Positions 46,586-56,230 of a stretch of DNA of 64,000 bases are shown here, piece by piece. The DNA comes from Planococcus citri (Eukaryota > Arthropoda > Insecta > Hemiptera > Pseudococcidae), in contig NC_088680.1 in assembly GCF_950023065.1 (NCBI RefSeq), forward strand, positions 33,778,559-33,842,558, given 5' to 3'. The notes beneath the pieces are model-generated. The model was given only the letters and a program-made list of their open reading frames with translations. It had not been told where the DNA came from and did not search any database. Position 1 is the stretch's first letter. Every line of letters begins with the position of its first letter. A program made the position numbers and the translations under genes.

Positions 46586-49500
46586 TTACGTAGCGTCATT
46601 TTTTCGTAGGTCATTAAGCTTTTTCTTAGCTTTTTCCAATGTAATTCGTTTTTCTCGTCTTTCCGCCATGTCTTGGCGTAATTTTTCGTGATTTTCTTTT
46701 TTCTTTAGTTTTTCAAGTTGTACTTGATCTCTTAGGTATTTTTTTACTGAAGCGTCACCTACGATCTTACTTACGCATATGTTTAATTTTGGTCTCATCT
46801 TTTTTGATAAGTTTGAGTAATTTTCAATGAATTTTTGTTTAATTTTGTGTTTTTCAGCTTCATTAGCTTTATCGTAGACCTCTGTGGGTTCAAAGTCGAG
46901 ATCTCTTTTGATCATGTTTTCTATTTCCTGTTGTGAAGGGCGTTTTAGGATTGAAATTTTCTTCAGCTCCGCATTTTTGCTGTGTTTTTTGGTCTCGTCT
47001 TTTGAGTCTAATTCAGAGCTACTGTCTGACGATGCGTCGTATACTTTTTCTTGTTCAGTTTTTAACTGATCTACGTCATCGTCGTCTGTTAGCGACATTA
47101 TGATCGATTGACCGTCGTCGCTGCTGTTGTCAAGCTCAGATTCGTCAGAGGAGATTTCAGTTTCATCCTTGATTAGCTCACAAGGATCTGGTGCAAAATA
47201 GTTGATGTATTCTCCATCAGTGTAGTCAATTACGTCGATAGCATCTACGTCTATGACGTTTAGTGTTTTCTTAAGTTTTTTAGGCTTTGTAGGGCCCATT
47301 CTTTGCCTGTAAGCGGCCATGCGTTCTGATCGACGTAATTTGATTCCACTTGTGGATGGTTGGGGGTTTTGTGTCCCTGGATTTTGAGTAGTTGTGGGTA
47401 ATTTTATTTCCTTTTTGGTAGGGTTTTTTACTTCTTTGTTTTTTAATTCGTCGTCAGTCTTAGGTGGCTGCTTCGTAAAATTCGCTGCAAGTTTTACTCG
47501 CTTTTTCTTTTTAATTTCAGCTTTTTTAGCTTCATTGTCTGATTTTTCTTGTTTACGCTTTTTGTATAATTTTTTGCGTAGCTTTCGAGCTTTTTGTGCC
47601 CCAGTTGATTCGTCTGTCGAATTTTTGTCCTGAGTACTTTCTTTTTCCTCATTTTGTGTTTGTTTTGGCTGAAGCTGCGCTTCTAATTTCTTTTTATTAC
47701 GTAATTGAAGTCTTTGCTCTCTAGCAACGTCAATAAGTTTTTTTATGACCATTTTTGATCCTTCGTGGAAAATTTTCTTTTCCGCATCAGTTGCTAATGG
47801 TATACCTTGAATTCTTTCAAGCATGTCCTCTTCCGAGTCCGTTGTTGATGATTTTTGATCATCATGTTTATGTTTGTTTAGGAAGTCTTTGATTTTGTCA
47901 ATCATTTTTCGTTGATCAATGTATGAATGTAACTTGTCATCCTTTTCCATTCTGTCGATTTCCTTTTGAGTTAGGAAAAGAGTGAGTTGCCTTATGTTGG
48001 CTACACGATTGATGTTTGAGTCGTCTGTGGGCTCTAGTAAATAGGAATTTATTCCTGTACGTTTTATTACTAGGTAGGGACCCACTTTTTTAGGGTAAAA
48101 TTTTTCTCCAGTACACTTGTCCTTACTGGATTGTTTGTGGTTCGTGAGTAGAACCATGTCTCCTTTTTTCAAGATAGTAGGATCAGGATGCTCCTTATTG
48201 TATTTGTATTCTTCTTCAATACGTTGTAGTCTACGCCTTTCGCGTATGTAATTCTCAATTATTTGAGAAGGAGTCATTGAATCCACTTTGGATTTCATGT
48301 GTTCAGTCGTGTAGACTGCTTTTTTCGCCAATTGATCTGCGATTACGTTTGTGTACTCGATTTTACGAGCATAGACGTGTATAAACTGTACACTTGTGAA
48401 TTTTTTCACTAATTCCAGAATTCGTTCAAATAAAATTTTGTGGTGTACTGGCTTCTTACGAGAATTAAGCCAGTTGTTTTGTTGCCATCTTGTGACAGTA
48501 TAGTTTAATGCTTTGATCGCATAATTGGAGTCCGAAAAGCATTTTACTTTCTTAAAGTTGTTCTTTAACATTGTCTCTAGTGCGACTATAATTGCCTTTA
48601 GTTCGGCATAGTTATTAGATAGACTAAATTCACCGTCAAATTCCAATTTCTGTGAAATATTTTTTGTACTGTCAGTTGAAAAACAAATTCCAATGCCTGC
48701 TACGGCGTCTTCGTCTCCATTTTTGGAGCAGGCTCCATCAGCTGTCACTCTCGCATAGCCGTCCGGATCCGAGTATACATCCTTTTCAGGGATTAATGTT
48801 GTTTTGTGATTTTGTTCGATTGTCATCGAAGGTAATTTAATCTTTGCTAATTTATGTAACAACTTTATCAGTTTATGTTTAAAATCGTACTTGGCCCCTT
48901 TGTGTGGCATTTTGTCAGTAATACAGTCTTGTATGCCCCAGGCCTCATTAGGTTTAAATCCAAAAGGACCTGGTGTGTTATTAATTTCGTCTTCAATTTC
49001 TTGAACGTAAGTATGCCACCATATGTGCGTTGTAAAGGGATCGTGTAATTTATTAATTTTAGTCCGGAGTTTGTCTCCAATAATCCGCATCGTGCGTTCA
49101 ACCGACGACGATTGTGGATTGTAGGCATTCGTGTGTGCCACTTTTATATTCCTGTCTTCCAGCAGGTTGTACCAGTCGTCATTGATAAATTGTTTCCCAT
49201 TGTCTGAGATTACTTTCTTAGGTTTAATACCCTTTTTGTCTATCCATTCTAGGATTGTTTTCATCTCTCGACAAACGTTTTCTTTTTTGATTTCTGGCAT
49301 CGATCTTAGCCAATTTCTGCCCGTGAAAATGTCTTTGGCTACTAGTAGATATCTAGGTGCCCCTTGTATGGCTGGGACTGGTCCATAAATGTCTACAGAG
49401 AGTACCTCTCCCATTGAGTAGGCTTCTATTTTTCCGAATTCAAGCACTTTTGGCTGAGCGTAATTTTTATTGAGTTTGCATATTATACATGCATTAGTGA

Positions 49501-52500
49501 TTTCTCGAATGTAATCGAGTGATTTTGGATGGTAATAAATGCGACGAAATGCTGCGTCTAATTTATTTGCACTAGTGTGGCCATAGGCAGTATGTAAAAA
49601 ATCGACTGTGTCATAAAAGAGTTCTGTTGGCAAGTAGGGAACGTATGTATCGTCATCAAGTCTTTTCATAAGAATTTCCTTTTTCTTTACAGTGTCTTGA
49701 ATCTCTTCGTCTGTGTCGGATTCAGTACGTTCTCCGATATTCGTATTGTATTGATTTACAATTTTGTATCGGTTTAGTAACCGTTTCTTTTTGTCTAATT
49801 CTTTTTTGTTTTTCACAGGTATATATTCCTTCATTATTTTCATCATTGCGATGCAGTTTTCATCAGTTTGTTGATATTTGGATATATTTGACATTTTGTC
49901 GAAAAGTCTTGGGACATTTTCGTCCAAAAATTTTAAGTCAAAAGTAGAAATCATCGTTTCGAAGTTTTTTATTTCAAGTTCAGGTGCTTTCATCATATAG
50001 AGCATCCTATTTGATTTGGTCATTGAAAATTGTAGGTCAAAGCAGTTGAGCATTGTAATCCAATATGCTGCTTTGCGATGCGTTTGCATCATGTCTCTAT
50101 ATTTATTTATTGTGGCTAATAGGTTTTTCTTTACGTGAATTACACGTCCGAATACCCACATTTGTAGGCGTTTAAGTACTTGGACTAACGCCATCATATC
50201 CTTATCAAAAGGTGTGAAATTCTTTTGGTGAGCTTCGAATGCGATCGATACAAATAAGCATATATGCTTTTGTTCGTCATCTTTATCTTTATTTGTGATG
50301 TAAAATAGAACTGCGTTCATAGCATCTTCACTTACGTACGTATCGAGATATAACTCGACGTCAGGAGGTGGTGGCTTCAGTGTAAAATCTGCACAGAATT
50401 CTGTCTTCAGCTTTTCAAAAGCTTCTTCTTGGGCTGGGCCCCACAGTATTTTGCCATCTTTAGCACTTTTACCTATAGTCAAGTTATAAATTGGTCGCAA
50501 TAATTGCATGTAATTAGGAATAAAATTCCTATATAAACCTGTTAGTCCAATTAGTTGTAGTAATTGTTTTACTGTCGTGATATTAAATTTACCTTTTTTG
50601 TTTGTATGTTTATCCACAAATTCCATAAATTTGGTAACTTTATCCTTTTGTTTGGAGATTTCGTCTTTGGATATTACAAATCCTAAGTGCTCCGCGTATT
50701 CGCGAAAAAATTGTGTTTTTGTAGGGTTTAATTTTAATCCATTTTCACGAATGCGTTCGAATACGTGTAGTAGTCTTTTTAGTGTTTCTTGGAATGTAGC
50801 TCCAGATACCTTCACGTCATCGACGAATTTTGTGATTCCTTTCTGGTCAGGAATAACTTGGTTCATCATGTGGACGAATTCTCCACTTGAGATTTTCAAA
50901 CCGTAAGGGAGTCTGCAAAACTCATAAACTTGTCCACATACTTGGAACGCTGTGAATTTTCGTGAAGCTTCATGTAGAACAAGTTGCCAAAATCCTGACG
51001 TAAAGTCAAGAGTACAAAAATATTTGTCACTTGTGTTTTCGTAAATTATCCATTCTATCGGACTTGGTTCAGTAAGTACTTTCTGTAAAACTGCGTTTAA
51101 TTCGTCTGCATCTAGGCATAAACGTATGTCTCCGGATTTTTTAATTACTGGAGCTGTGGTGTTTATGTAGTTTGACCTTGAAGGTCTAATTATGCCTAAT
51201 TTCAGCATTTTTGATATTGCTCGTCGTAAAGATTCAATTATCTTTTGTGAGGGTCGGAATTTTTCTCCTCTCCATTTTTTCAAGTCAGGTTCTTTACCGT
51301 CATTTATAAATTTGAATCGGACTTGTTCGCCCTTGTATTTACCAGCATTAAAGCTGAAAATGTCACAATATTCTTCTAGTTCTTTCCAAGCATTATTCGC
51401 TTCTTCAAGAGTAATCCATCCCTTAACTACGAGATTGTTTAAGTCTATTTTCATGTTTTTCTTGTAAAGCTCTCTGGCTTTTTCTTGTTCGTGAGCCCAA
51501 TCTTCATCTAGGTATTGTGTATGATTTTTTATCATTCGTACTGTACTATGTACATTTTGTGGACATACCATCATGTTTTTCAATGGTAAGCTACCATAAC
51601 CAAATCTAGGTGTTAGTTCAAAACGTTCATCTTCTGTGAGGAAAGGTATTGTGAACGGTATACCATTCTTAGGGTTGCAGATAGCTCGTTCTTGACCATT
51701 TTCATAGTCAATTTTTATACCTAAGTATCTTAGTGATAGTCTACCAATTATGACGCTGTATCCGTCAGTGTCTAGTACAAAAAATGGCATTGTTAGCATA
51801 TGGTTGCCTATGCGTACACATACCTCTACAATATGTGTCATTGCTCGTATGATTTTATTATCAGCTAATTTTAAGTTTACTGGGTGGTCCAGTTTTATGT
51901 ATTTGATCCATTGAGGATGCTCTCTTGATAGGTAATCTACTACCGGTTTTGTCATTGCATTAGGCAATGCCCCCGTGTCCAGCTGCGCTGGTATAGGTAC
52001 ATTGTCTATAAATATGGGGATTGCGCAGTAGTAATCTTCTGTGTTTATTGTTGGTCGTTGTAAATTTGTTTCGTGACGAGCTTCACTCTCATTTGTTTTC
52101 ATAAATTCTAAAATGTCTAAAGCTTTTTGCTCTAATGTCAATTCAATCTTTTTGATTTGATTTGGATGTTCTTCATCCTCGTCTGGCTCATATTTGGATA
52201 TTTTGATCCATGGATCGTCTTTTAAATTGTCTACAAATGATAGTTGTACATCATTTAAGTCCATTATGTCAGGCATCATTAAAATTGCCTCGTTTAGACG
52301 ATCATTTGGTCTCATTTGTGATGCTTTGTCTTCGTAAATTTCTCGATTTCCGAGGTTGTCTATTTTAATTTTTTTCATTCCAAGTATCGAATCGTATTCG
52401 TAATAGTCATAGTGTACAATTTTGTCCGGTGGTCTAGTATCATTCATGTTCAAGGATTTTACCTCAAATGTTTTTATTTCATTTTCAATGTCGGTTTTAT

Positions 52501-53557
52501 CGTCATTTTCGATCTGTTTTTGTTCTTCTAAGATATGTTTCTTTGATTTCGGCTTCATTGCCGTTTCTGTATTATAAGGTTTTGAAAGCTGTGCACTTTT
52601 TGTAGGTGGATCGTAAATTATTCTTACGAATTCGGCTTTTCCGTTTTCTTGTGATCGAAATTCTCTTCGCATGTATTCTCCCGTAGCTGGATCTATGTCT
52701 ACTTTTTGGGCTAAAATAGCTACCAAAGTTTTCATCATGTTGCGATTAAGTTGTATTTTGTCTTGAGTTTTTTGTGTACAGCATTCGCTGAATTTATTTT
52801 CTCGTACGTAGCTTATTGGTTCTTTCAATAGACTACCTGTTTTGGGCATTTCTTCGCCTGAATCGTCTACATCTAGCAATATTTTGCATAATAAGTCCAT
52901 TACTATGGGGTACATCGCCATGTCAGGATAATACCTGTCGTATGCTTGACAATAGTGAAAAGTAGTCTCAATCGGCATAACCTCTCCGTTGGGTGATTCT
53001 TCGGGTTGAATGAACCATCCTTTTTTGTTACTTTCGACTGTTTCAGTGCGTAAAAATTCGTAAGCTATTTGCTTATGAAATGTCACTCTAGGGTGATCGT
53101 CTGCTATTTCTTGGAACATCTTGCGATACTCTTTGTATCGATGTAGGCTCGTGCCTTGTTCACCTTTTTTCGGTGGTTTTGCTATTGGCATTAATAGTAT
53201 TATTCGTTCCGCTCCTTTTTCTAGCAGTGCGTTTACGATTAAACGTAATTTGTCTTTTACCATTTCAGTAGGCGCATTAAAGTGATTAAATTCAATTTGT
53301 CCTGCGGACAATATGTATTTGGCATTTTTTGGAAAGTTGGTTTTGCAAACTAGTTTTAGTAATGTTCTAATGTCGATCTGGTCCCTTATATATTCTGGTA
53401 GTTGTTTGGCTCTGCGTACCGTTCCTCGTCTTATAAAGTGTACGATGCCGTCGCCTATCCATATATAGTCTTCTGTGAATGCATTTTTTTGCATAATCGG
53501 TGGAGGACGCATTTTGCTAGACGAAGCCTCCACGTCGCCTAGCTCTACTTGTTTCCC
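46586..53557 (-). CDS. pol: Pol polyprotein (SGNH-like, protease, RT, RNase H, integrase, second RNase H)
   Basis: About 2,323 codons from the -1 shift point. The frame reaches only a GTG at 53533 and first ATG at 53512, so expression by frameshift is expected. Residue numbers count from the GTG codon. Order: SGNH-hydrolase-like 21-222 (I-G-D-G at 26-29; S-A-G-Q at 76-79); linker; aspartic protease with L-D-T-G-A (D519) and I-I-G-R 595-598; RT about 740-960 (D843; F-V-D-D 903-906); Gypsy RNase H 1056-1170, with D1064 but the usual T-D-H replaced; zinc finger H1314, H1319, C1349, C1352; DDE D1381, D1444, E1479; RNase H1-type domain 1592-1745 (D1599, E1644, D1668, D1733); V-G-P-Y at 1817-1820; and a Lys/Glu-rich tail 1860-2315. 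Ty3 Pol is usually about 1,000-1,300 residues. Confidence 0.93.
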   Translation of the reverse strand, partial: GKQVELGDVEASSSKMRPPPIMQKNAFTEDYIWIGDGIVHFIRRGTVRRAKQLPEYIRDQIDIRTLLKLVCKTNFPKNAKYILSAGQIEFNHFNAPTEMVKDKLRLIVNALLEKGAERIILLMPIAKPPKKGEQGTSLHRYKEYRKMFQEIADDHPRVTFHKQIAYEFLRTETVESNKKGWFIQPEESPNGEVMPIETTFHYCQAYDRYYPDMAMYPIVMDLLCKILLDVDDSGEEMPKTGSLLKEPISYVRENKFSECCTQKTQDKIQLNRNMMKTLVAILAQKVDIDPATGEYMRREFRSQENGKAEFVRIIYDPPTKSAQLSKPYNTETAMKPKSKKHILEEQKQIENDDKTDIENEIKTFEVKSLNMNDTRPPDKIVHYDYYEYDSILGMKKIKIDNLGNREIYEDKASQMRPNDRLNEAILMMPDIMDLNDVQLSFVDNLKDDPWIKISKYEPDEDEEHPNQIKKIELTLEQKALDILEFMKTNESEARHETNLQRPTINTEDYYCAIPIFIDNVPIPAQLDTGALPNAMTKPVVDYLSREHPQWIKYIKLDHPVNLKLADNKIIRAMTHIVEVCVRIGNHMLTMPFFVLDTDGYSVIIGRLSLRYLGIKIDYENGQERAICNPKNGIPFTIPFLTEDERFELTPRFGYGSLPLKNMMVCPQNVHSTVRMIKNHTQYLDEDWAHEQEKARELYKKNMKIDLNNLVVKGWITLEEANNAWKELEEYCDIFSFNAGKYKGEQVRFKFINDGKEPDLKKWRGEKFRPSQKIIESLRRAISKMLKLGIIRPSRSNYINTTAPVIKKSGDIRLCLDADELNAVLQKVLTEPSPIEWIIYENTSDKYFCTLDFTSGFWQLVLHEASRKFTAFQVCGQVYEFCRLPYGLKISSGEFVHMMNQVIPDQKGITKFVDDVKVSGATFQETLKRLLHVFERIRENGLKLNPTKTQFFREYAEHLGFVISKDEISKQKDKVTKFMEFVDKHTNKKGKFNITTVKQLLQLIGLTGLYRNFIPNYMQLLRPIYNLTIGKSAKDGKILWGPAQEEAFEKLKTEFCADFTLKPPPPDVELYLDTYVSEDAMNAVLFYITNKDKDDEQKHICLFVSIAFEAHQKNFTPFDKDMMALVQVLKRLQMWVFGRVIHVKKNLLATINKYRDMMQTHRKAAYWITMLNCFDLQFSMTKSNRMLYMMKAPELEIKNFETMISTFDLKFLDENVPRLFDKMSNISKYQQTDENCIAMMKIMKEYIPVKNKKELDKKKRLLNRYKIVNQYNTNIGERTESDTDEEIQDTVKKKEILMKRLDDDTYVPYLPTELFYDTVDFLHTAYGHTSANKLDAAFRRIYYHPKSLDYIREITNACIICKLNKNYAQPKVLEFGKIEAYSMGEVLSVDIYGPVPAIQGAPRYLLVAKDIFTGRNWLRSMPEIKKENVCREMKTILEWIDKKGIKPKKVISDNGKQFINDDWYNLLEDRNIKVAHTNAYNPQSSSVERTMRIIGDKLRTKINKLHDPFTTHIWWHTYVQEIEDEINNTPGPFGFKPNEAWGIQDCITDKMPHKGAKYDFKHKLIKLLHKLAKIKLPSMTIEQNHKTTLIPEKDVYSDPDGYARVTADGACSKNGDEDAVAGIGICFSTDSTKNISQKLEFDGEFSLSNNYAELKAIIVALETMLKNNFKKVKCFSDSNYAIKALNYTVTRWQQNNWLNSRKKPVHHKILFERILELVKKFTSVQFIHVYARKIEYTNVIADQLAKKAVYTTEHMKSKVDSMTPSQIIENYIRERRRLQRIEEEYKYNKEHPDPTILKKGDMVLLTNHKQSSKDKCTGEKFYPKKVGPYLVIKRTGINSYLLEPTDDSNINRVANIRQLTLFLTQKEIDRMEKDDKLHSYIDQRKMIDKIKDFLNKHKHDDQKSSTTDSEEDMLERIQGIPLATDAEKKIFHEGSKMVIKKLIDVAREQRLQLRNKKKLEAQLQPKQTQNEEKESTQDKNSTDESTGAQKARKLRKKLYKKRKQEKSDNEAKKAEIKKKKRVKLAANFTKQPPKTDDELKNKEVKNPTKKEIKLPTTTQNPGTQNPQPSTSGIKLRRSERMAAYRQRMGPTKPKKLKKTLNVIDVDAIDVIDYTDGEYINYFAPDPCELIKDETEISSDESELDNSSDDGQSIIMSLTDDDDVDQLKTEQEKVYDASSDSSSELDSKDETKKHSKNAELKKISILKRPSQQEIENMIKRDLDFEPTEVYDKANEAEKHKIKQKFIENYSNLSKKMRPKLNICVSKIVGDASVKKYLRDQVQLEKLKKKENHEKLRQDMAERREKRITLEKAKKKLNDLRKNDAT
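53500..53557 (-). promoter_or_regulatory. Gag-Pol -1 ribosomal frameshift signal with pseudoknot
   Basis: Read on the minus strand, G-GGA-AAC (53557-53551) is a canonical X-XXY-YYZ slippery heptamer in the gag frame, three codons before the gag stop including AAG. After a 7 nt spacer, stem 1 is GCTAGGCGA (53543-53535) with TCGTCTAGC (53524-53516), 9 bp with one G-U. Its loop GTGGAGG (53533-53527) pairs perfectly with CCTCCAC (53506-53500), forming stem 2. Connecting loops of 1, 2 and 9 nt fit a compact H-type pseudoknot. The same heptamer serves the gag-pro shift of simian type D retroviruses. Pol lies in exactly the -1 frame and has no ATG near its start, so heptamer, spacing, structure and frame all agree. 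Confidence 0.92.
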
Positions 53558-55737
53558 GTAAGTTTGTCAGCTTTTTCTTTTTCTAAACGTTTCTTCTTCT
53601 CCTCTTCAGTTTCCTTCTTCGGAGGAGGTAAAATCGTAATTTGCGCTTGTGTTTGCGCATTTGTTTGGTTTAGCGCGTTTACCGGCGCTGTGAGTGTACC
53701 TTGAGTTACATTCGATGGTTGCTGCTGCGCAGCTTGTTGTTCATTTAGCGCTTGTAGTGCTGCTTGTTGAGCTGCGAGCGCATTTGGATCTACCTGTGGC
53801 ATGAAAGTTGGCATTTGCATTTGCATTAACGGGTAGGGGTAGTAAGCAGGTGTTTGAAATATCGGTGGATATTGATATGTCATAGGTGCTTGTGTTTGAA
53901 TCATCGATGTATCGCAATAATTCTGCGATGAATTAGAGGCTGTGTCTGGGTAGCTATCATCCAAATTATTATCATAATTTGTGTTGTTGAAATCGACATA
54001 ATTGCCGTAGTTATCATACCCGTAATCGGGGGTGTATTCTTGACCGTAGTCTGGCATTACGCCATCCATTTCCATTTGTTTCACTGGTAATGTTTGTTGT
54101 TGATTTCCTCCTTGTGGGGGTTTGTAAATAGCTACTGTTGTATCTGTATTAGGTTGTTGTTGCCTACCTTGTATTGGTAGGGGTGGTCTCTGTGTACCTT
54201 GTTGGAATCTATTGTGTTGTTGGCGTTGGCCGCCATTTGATTGGTTATTATTTTGTTGTCTTTGAAATCTTTGACCATTTTGATTCCAATTATTTTGATT
54301 TTGAGGTCTGTTGAATCTTTGATTCATTTGTTGATTGTAGAATTGAGCATATTGCTCTGGTGTAAATCTAGATTGGAACTGTTGTAGCATTTGCTGTTGC
54401 TGCATCAATAGATTATTTTGCGCTGTGCGTAAATCAGGTATGTTAGTATTTTGTGTCGTAAATTTTTCGGGTGTATATTTTAGTTCCTTGTGTTTGGGAT
54501 TATGTTCTTTTTTCGAGATTTGTCTTAAGATTTCAATAAATTCGTCGATCGTTAGGTCCGGTTTTTGGACATATAATGCGTACATTTTTGGTGTCTTATC
54601 TCTCATCATGTCAACGATGAATTTTTCATCTCTAATAGTGGAATTTTTGAAATTTTCCAACCATCGTATCATAAATCCAATGATTTCTGGTAACGAACGG
54701 CAGTATTTTGCGTCATCGCAAAAGTTTTCAGCATCTTGCTGTGCTTTTGCATTCCAGTAGAAATTTAAAAATTTCGTGCGTAAATCGTTATATACATGAA
54801 CTTGTAAGTTAATACTTTTGAAAGCCCATTGGTCTTTCGTGTCTATGTTCGCACGGAAGGCTGCGGCCTTCATAAATTCAGTCACATTAAATCCAAGAAT
54901 GTATTCTTCAAACGCATTAATGTACTCGTATGGGAAATAACGTCGCTGTTCGTTAAAGAACACGCCAGCGTTACGCATAGCTGTGTAGTCGATCTTCGTT
55001 GGTCGCGTGTCTGCGCCTGTGATCGCACGTTGGTGTGGATTTGCTTGTAGCGAATCGTGAATTTTTAATACTGTATTTGTAAGTGCCATTTGGTTGATAG
55101 TGCAATTGTTCACTAATTGTACTTGTTCAGCTACATTTTGTTCGATGCTTTGCATTCTGTTGTCGTTTTCTATAAATTTCTTTTTAGCGCTTTTGTCTAA
55201 TGTCGTATATTTGTTTGAATAATTAATTGCCCAATCGTTCAGTTCATCTAATTTTTGGCGTACGTATTGTACGTTTGTAGCTGCGTCTTGCGCTTGATTG
55301 CAAGCTTCGAGTGCGTGTGATGCCGATGTCGACGCACTTTCAGCTGCGGTTTGAGCGATGTTTCTCGCTTCAGTTGCTACCGATTTTGTTGTTTCGATAT
55401 GCGATGCTAATTCGCGTTGATTATCAAAAATTGTTTGCATTTGTGTATTGTCATATTTCCATGACTCTTGTAATAAATTACGTAGGTGTTTTATATCATC
55501 GTCCTCACCGGGAGGGTGGGCGGGAATATTCGTGCTACGAGGAGTGAAGGTGTATTTGTCGTTCATGTTTTCGTTTGATACGATATCGGATTTTTCCAAA
55601 GTTTTCTGATTTTGCTTTTCAGAAATTGGTTTCGGAACACTTTGTGTTCGACTGCGCCTATGAGTTCCCCCTTGTAGAGTTACCTCGTTGTAATCTACAC
55701 GGCTTATACTTCTCTCACTACTTCTCAAGTTTGACAT
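53545..55737 (-). CDS. gag: Gag polyprotein
   Basis: 730 residues from the first ATG of the frame; an upstream TTG extension by three codons is unlikely to be used. The position is first after the leader. Residues about 75-235 are predicted coiled-coil and alanine/glutamine-rich. Residues about 240-410 (from I-D-Y-T-A-M-R-N-A-G through F-I-E-I-L-R-Q-I) are helical, with W, Y and F spacing like a Ty3-type capsid. Residues 435-530 are rich in Q, N and R. The C-terminus is proline-rich, then highly charged. No C-x2-C-x4-H-x4-C zinc knuckle exists, so the N/Q/R region probably takes over RNA binding. The frame ends TAG just after a frameshift heptamer, so most ribosomes would release Gag alone while a fraction continue into pol. 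Confidence 0.9.
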   Translation of the reverse strand: MSNLRSSERSISRVDYNEVTLQGGTHRRSRTQSVPKPISEKQNQKTLEKSDIVSNENMNDKYTFTPRSTNIPAHPPGEDDDIKHLRNLLQESWKYDNTQMQTIFDNQRELASHIETTKSVATEARNIAQTAAESASTSASHALEACNQAQDAATNVQYVRQKLDELNDWAINYSNKYTTLDKSAKKKFIENDNRMQSIEQNVAEQVQLVNNCTINQMALTNTVLKIHDSLQANPHQRAITGADTRPTKIDYTAMRNAGVFFNEQRRYFPYEYINAFEEYILGFNVTEFMKAAAFRANIDTKDQWAFKSINLQVHVYNDLRTKFLNFYWNAKAQQDAENFCDDAKYCRSLPEIIGFMIRWLENFKNSTIRDEKFIVDMMRDKTPKMYALYVQKPDLTIDEFIEILRQISKKEHNPKHKELKYTPEKFTTQNTNIPDLRTAQNNLLMQQQQMLQQFQSRFTPEQYAQFYNQQMNQRFNRPQNQNNWNQNGQRFQRQQNNNQSNGGQRQQHNRFQQGTQRPPLPIQGRQQQPNTDTTVAIYKPPQGGNQQQTLPVKQMEMDGVMPDYGQEYTPDYGYDNYGNYVDFNNTNYDNNLDDSYPDTASNSSQNYCDTSMIQTQAPMTYQYPPIFQTPAYYPYPLMQMQMPTFMPQVDPNALAAQQAALQALNEQQAAQQQPSNVTQGTLTAPVNALNQTNAQTQAQITILPPPKKETEEEKKKRLEKEKADKLTGNK

Positions 55738-56230
55738 ACGCGCCAAAATAAATTCACTACTGTGTAGTTATAAATTTTATTACAAGTAATACAAGTCACA
55801 AATAATAATATGTATAATTAAATGCGTATATATACGCAACGTGGTAGATCACGCTGTTTAAAAACGCGCGAAAACACCTCGTGTTGTAAAATACGTTAGG
55901 TGCAGCGGCAGCTGCGACAGTATAATCGTCCGAGGTTGCGGCAGCGACAACGGCTCCGTTTTCCGATTCGGCGGCTGGACGGGGCGGCGGTGGCAGCACG
56001 TACCACGTTGATTCGAGTGCTTTTGCTTCGCCTCTTCTTGGCTAATTTTCTCAAATTAACCTACGCGAAAATGCAAATAAAAGCTCCTACTTATGTCTAG
56101 ATTATTAATAAAGCCACTTTTTAATCTTTTATTTGCGGATTTACCACCAAAAAGAAAAATAGCAAGCGTGTACGAGCTCTAGCGGCTCTCTATTTGTCTG
56201 TAGACAATAAGCAAAAAATGAAAAAGTACT
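55738..56230 (-). other. 5' leader between primer site and gag
   Basis: About 490 nt without a long frame. It is GC- and CpG-rich in the middle (about 55900-56000, with GGC/CGG runs), as expected for a structured leader that may hold packaging or translation-control elements. A weak donor GGTG|GTAAAT lies near 56142. Confidence 0.55.

Noticed and set aside
53531..53533. GTG as an independent start codon for pol
   Set aside because: The frameshift heptamer and pseudoknot explain pol expression, and the GTG lies inside the pseudoknot.
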